Positions 59,798 through 64,000 of a stretch of 64,000 nucleotides of DNA are shown here, piece by piece. The position numbers were made by a program, and so were the translations under genes. Numbering within the stretch: the first letter of the stretch is position 1; the number at the start of each line of letters is the position of its first letter. Below the pieces are notes generated by a model. That model saw nothing but the letters and a program-made list of their open reading frames with translations, did no database searches and was not told where the DNA came from. The stretch comes from Silurus meridionalis (lineage: Eukaryota > Chordata > Actinopteri > Siluriformes > Siluridae), in NCBI RefSeq assembly GCF_014805685.1, contig NC_060893.1:13979773-14043772 (forward strand), in the 5' to 3' direction.

Positions 59798-60924
59798 GTT
59801 GTACCATTGCCATGAAGAACTGTATTTTGTTCTGCTATTTACATTGCTGGAATGACTAAATCTACTTCCGACTACATGCTAATAAAAATGCAAAAGCAGA
59901 CTTGAATACTAAAAATAGCTAGAAAGAGAATCAAGCCCTCGGGAGACATTGTGTTTTAGAGCACCACAAAACCAGGAATAGAGAGTACCCATAGTCAGTT
60001 GGTTCAGAGGTTCACTTACCCTGTGACTGGCAATAACACAAAGCACAGCCGGATCAGTACTGCTTTACAACCCAATAAAATCATCAACTAGCATCAAGCA
60101 GAGTTAAGACACCTGTCTGGAGCTTTGCCACTGTGAAACTAAAAGCCAGAGTCAGCCAGAGTGCTATCAGGCTCTAAACAAAAAGGACTGATTGGCAGAG
60201 TATCTATTTACTGTTGCAACCACAAAGCACAGACAAATCCTGAATAAATACAGGTTCAGCTGAAACAGCCAACTTTTGTAAAGGGTAAAATACCTGGCAG
60301 CTCAGAGAGGAGGGAGTATGGAGTATGTGCACAATTTAACTATGAAATTAAGGAGGGGAAAAAACAAACAAACCAAAAAAAAAAAAACCCATGAGAAATT
60401 TTAATATTCAAATACCTTTATACTCTAATCACAGACTTTAAGTAGAAGACAGCATCTGATAAACTACAGAACTTCTTTGCTGAAGAACATTCGCTATAAA
60501 CTATGTAATAACATTAATTGTTATTACTGTTGTCATTAACATACAGCTGCTATTAATTTTGCTTATATTATTGGTATGACCATTATCAGTATTATTGTTT
60601 ATTCCAATCCATTTCCCTCCATCTGGCAACATTGTACAACATACAGTCATGCCAATAAAATTTAAACTGAATTGAAAGAAAAGACACAGGACATATGAGG
60701 TCCACCTCTGGAGTGTCTTAATAAAATGCAGTAAAAAAATACATTAAAAATGCTTGGCCGTAGGGGGAAGGTTGAAACAAGCCATGCAGAAAGAGCAATA
60801 TATTTGTTTATGGCTGATGACATATTGGGCCATAAGGAATGTTTCCAATCCATTTAACCAACAATGTATTATGTCATTTGGATGTGGTCCAAATATTTTT
60901 TATAAAACATTTGCCGTTTGGAGT
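59798..60924. other. Spacer with one weak exon candidate
   Basis: On the minus strand 60020-60059 is bounded by ...TAAAGCAG and a perfect GTAAGT donor (60014-60019). One frame reads TDPAVLCVIASHR. It is only 40 bp and the acceptor is weak, so it is not called as an exon. Otherwise nothing was recognised; A-run at 60377-60389. Confidence 0.3.
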
Positions 60925-61160
60925 GGAGTTGTAGCTCAGTGGTTAAGTTGCTGGGTTACTGATCGGAAGGTCGGGGGTTCAAGCCCCGGTATCGCTAAGC
61001 TGCCACTCTTGGGCCCTTGATCAAGGACCTTAACCCTCTGTGCTCCAGGGGCGCCGTATCATGTCTGACCCCAGCTTTTGAGCAAGCTGGGATATGCGAA
61101 GAACGAATTTCACTGTGCTGTAATGTATATGTGACAAATAAAGGCTATTCTTCTTCTTCA
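60925..61160 (+). mobile_element. tRNA-derived SINE, well preserved
   Basis: The head is GGAGTTGTAGCTCAGTGGTT (A box) and GGGGGTTCAAGCCCC (B box). The body is AAGCTGCCACTCTTGGGCCC, then GACCTTAACCCTCTGTGCTC and GGGGCGCCGTATCATG. The 3' end is GTGACAAATAAAGGCTATTC followed by a short TTC repeat. The head and body are shared with the SINE at 11017-11199, but the tails differ. No target duplication was identified. Confidence 0.88.
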
Positions 61161-62309
61161 TATTATAAGATTAATAACATGACATTAAGAGTTTTGTACA
61201 ATTTGACCAAAAGTGTAAGTTATTTAAATTGATATTTTTAAGCACTAATGTAGCTCATTTTTAATCATTTGAATCTCGCGCTTCACTAGAGAGCTTCTAA
61301 AGATGAAGACACTTCGTCTTCTTTAAACCAATGTGGGTTTGGTGGTTCTTTCATTTCCTATGAAACCATCAACAGCCACACACTTTGTAGTCTTTTCTCT
61401 TTAATTTTTTCGGATCATCCACAGGATTTTTACATACCAGTACTAAGAAACAGACTTGGTCAAATTTGTGGCAGATTTTTAGAAATGTAATTAATTTGTT
61501 AGGTTATTTGCTAATCCAGCTACAGAGACTAATAGACAGATGAACAAAGGATTCAGTAAACACACATGGTGGTTTTAAATTAAAAGAGAAACAGACCAAC
61601 GGGGGGATAAAAGCAAATAAGGGTGAAAGAAGAAAAAAAAAAGAAAAAAGAAGAAGAAAAAAAGAGCACATACACACAAATAGGTATTCCTAGCGTGATT
61701 CATTGCATTCCAACTGAAACTCAATGCCACAAATCATTAAGGAGGGAAAGATGTTAGTACAATTTTATAATGCCATTGGTTCAGAAGAATCCACTCTGTT
61801 TCTGTGGGAGAAAAGGCCGGATGTTCACGTAAACCACCTGGCAGAGACGCAGGCAAGTTTCATAATTTCACACTTCCTCATTTCTTCCTCATTCTATATT
61901 TCGCTTTTCTCTTAAATTTCATAATCAAATACTATTTAAACATACAGACCACAGTGACTCCCAAAAGTCAGCTGTTTTGGTTTTGCCAGACTGGCCACTT
62001 TATAGGCTCCAGTGGGAAGCAAGTGCCCTCCTTTTTCTTTCCACATGGCCTGCATTACCCTCTAGTTTACCACTATGCCAAAGGGATTTGACGTTCATCT
62101 ACTAATTATTACTTTCCCTTCTTTTAGTGTTCCATATTTTCATGCTCATATGCTTTTAAAAGCTTAGAGAAAAAAGAATCCAGACAGTGGGCAGAACTTC
62201 TTTACATCACATTCTGGATGTATGTAATCATGGAATATGTATGCAACATAATGATCATACATTCTTTATGTAGACCTCACAGTATAAAAGCAATTATCCA
62301 GCATTTAGA
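61161..62309. other. Non-coding spacer
   Basis: A purine-rich AAG/GAA tract lies at 61627-61666. No gene or transposon was recognised. Confidence 0.45.
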
Positions 62310-62600
62310 CTGTCTACCAGTTAGTATTTAGGAAGACAGTATTACAGCATTTGATTCAGGATCAGGAGGCTTAAGAACAGTTTTTACCTGCAGGCCATAA
62401 GAATCCTGAATAAACTATAATCCAGGCATTACTCCTTCTTTCACCTTTTCGGTCATGCCTAAACCACATTCAACAAACTGGTCACTTTACTGATAGCTTA
62501 GGACATTCATGTACAATCTCTTCATATGTTTGTCTCTGCACTGCACCCACAACAATGCCAGGGGTATAAAAGTGTCCCAGTGTCACTGTGGCTACTCACT
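62310..62600 (+). mobile_element. Possible LINE 3'-region fragment
   Basis: The blocks GGCTTAAGAACAGTTTTTAC, CTGCAGGCCATAAGAATCCT and GAATAAACT resemble the ending of a LINE frame ('RLKNSFYLQAIRILNK'), followed by a T-rich UTR-like stretch. No terminus was identified. Confidence 0.4.
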
Positions 62601-62854
62601 CTGTACCTAAAATAATACTTGTTTTGTGCATGCATGAAAATGCTAAAAGAATCAATGGTGCTAGTGTTAGCCACTAACTAGGACTTAATTTAATCAGTAT
62701 AATAAAAAGTGTATTGCATTCATTTGATTTATTTTATTTTTTTACTAAATATTATAAAATTATTTTAGATATTATTTAACCAAGCAAGCTTTTAATTTAA
62801 AATGATAAAAAGAGTAAACTGTTCAAATGATCACAAATGTTAATAATAAAATGT

Positions 62855-62953
62855 GTTATTAAAAAAAAAAAAAAAAAGTTTTGCATTTTTACCCCCCAAC
62901 CGTACTGAAATTGAACCAAACCGTAAATTTTGTGTACCGTTACAACCCCAGCA
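62855..62953. mobile_element. Possible MITE right end
   Basis: After an A17 run, CGTACTGAAATTGAACCAAA and TTTTGTGTACCGTTACAACC then CCAG resemble the right end of a hAT-like fish MITE. The left end was not found. Confidence 0.35.
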
Positions 62954-63061
62954 CAATATAATGAAATATTTGTCACATTAGATGCAAACTACTAAATCTC
63001 AGTTCATTTTCCTTTTATTTTAAATGCTAATTTGTACCAATGCTTTATTTGCTTATTTAAG

Positions 63062-63160
63062 TACATTTAATTTAATTTTATTTGTATAGCACTTTTAACA
63101 ATGGACATTTTCTCAAAGCAGCTTTACACAGATAATGTGGTATAAAAGAATCAATAATAT
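63062..63160 (-). mobile_element. Rex1/CR1-like LINE 3' end, minus strand
   Basis: The reverse complement reads GTGTAAAGCTGCTTTGAGAA, then AATGTCCATTGTTAAAAGTG and CTATACAAATAAAATTAAAT with ATTAA-type tail repeats. It has the same terminus as 35590-35931 and 58045-59034 but is more diverged and in the opposite orientation. Confidence 0.72.
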
Positions 63161-63489
63161 TGTTTTTATCTAAGTTTTATACTTAGATGACTGACTGTTT
63201 AGAATCTAGAACTGCAGAGAGTAGACACAGCAAACTTTGCACTCTTTTCACAATGTGTGACTACGCATATTCCAGTGTGTAAAGTTAATATGCATTTTAC
63301 TTTTACTTACTAACTAGATAGAAATACCAGAAATTCAAATATTCTATGCCTATTTCGAATATACATATTGTATTTAAAACTAATCTCTTCCTTTTATCTG
63401 CTGATACATTCCATTTACCTTCTGATACATTCTTTGTATTGCACAACTATACAATACCTGAGCCTCCCAACAAACAATTCATTGTTTAC

Positions 63490-63995
63490 ATTTTCCAGTA
63501 AGTTCAAAATGCAGCAGCAGGAGGAGTCCTTACTAAAAGCAGAAGATATGACTAAATCAGCCCTCCACACTGCATGGAATCCCAAACAAATTCTGCACTG
63601 ATTATAAAATAGTGATTTCTTTAGCACGAAATGGTCTTGCACCACAGTACATAAGAAAATGTCTGGTCTTTTATGAACCACCACATCTACTTTGTTTAAA
63701 AGGTGCAGGCTGTTTGTTGGTATCTTGAATAATGAAGACTACAGCAGAGAACTGATTTTACCTTCAAATAACCCCACAGTTATGGAATAGACTTTTAATA
63801 TAGCCTAAGACAGTGTCAGTGTTTCTTATGTAAATGAACATGTCTAAAGTGTCCATGCCCATAGAATTTTGGTGAACTGGGATATCACACATGCTACTCG
63901 TGAGATACCAGTGATCCTGGCTCCTTCTGATCTCCTTGCTCCCTCCTGATGCCCTACTTCTGGAACATCAGGATAGAGTTACCACATGCTGCTGC
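63490..63995 (+). pseudogene. Rex1/L2-type LINE reverse transcriptase C-terminus and UTR
   Basis: Degenerate translation gives VQNAAAGVLTKSRRYD, then SPPLHTAWNPKQI, NGLAPQYIRKCLVFYEPPH-like and PQLWNRLL, the thumb-to-C-terminus of a Rex1/CR1/L2-type polyprotein. Several stops and frameshifts are present. A UTR-like part follows (GGTGAACTGGGATATCACAC, TGCTACTCGTGAGATACCAG) and runs to the end of the window. Confidence 0.62.
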
Positions 63996-64000
63996 AGAGG

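Noticed and set aside
1..64000. CRISPR arrays, phage or bacterial operon structures, integrated viral genes
   Set aside because: None seen; repeat types, CpG depletion and splice-like signals indicate animal nuclear DNA.

Overview
This is a piece of a vertebrate, almost certainly teleost, nuclear genome. It is AT-rich and has no long open reading frames apart from transposon relics. It carries (CA)n and (TA)n microsatellites, one CpG island, and a mixture of Tc1/mariner, hAT, pogo/Tigger, RTE-like and L2/Rex1-like LINE and tRNA-derived SINE remains that is typical of fish. A catfish or related otophysan is my best guess, from the repeat mixture alone.

Layout. 1-11 kb: mostly unannotated AT-rich DNA, with a compact repeat block at 4.57-6.35 kb ((TA)n, truncated Tc1 copy, (TA)n, Tigger 5' end, tRNA-Glu-headed SINE). 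11-16 kb: a tRNA-derived SINE and, 4 kb away, an L2-type LINE tail sharing its 3' end; also Tc1-derived relics. 16-27 kb: AT-rich DNA with little recognisable. 27.5-29.7 kb: a T-rich minisatellite, a 5'-truncated RTE-like LINE and an old SINE. 30.5 kb: a candidate 63-bp coding exon on the minus strand. 32-34.1 kb: a hAT MITE with target duplication inside another repeat, next to a Tc1 copy with a 305-codon frame. 35.6 kb: a LINE 3' end. 37.1-37.9 kb: a hAT element with a perfect 8-bp target duplication and BED-finger remains. 39.3-42.1 kb: three different Tc1-like elements nested or abutting. 48.2-48.4 kb: a CpG-island promoter. 52.8 kb: a likely last coding exon on the minus strand. 54-64 kb: Tc1 relics, a SINE split by a LINE insertion, another SINE and LINE fragments.

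Host genes. Only a few pieces look like host exons. The minus-strand piece at 52826-52945 reads as a C-terminal exon of a gene entering from the right. The CpG island with a minus-strand splice donor at 48233-48238, together with the 63-bp exon at 30476-30538, could belong to a second minus-strand gene with a very long first intron, but that link is inference. I could not name either gene. The main interest of the window is transposon biology: two SINE/LINE pairs that share 3' tails, datable nested insertions, and a Tc1 family (36 residues between the last two catalytic positions) in which no copy here retains the second catalytic aspartate.
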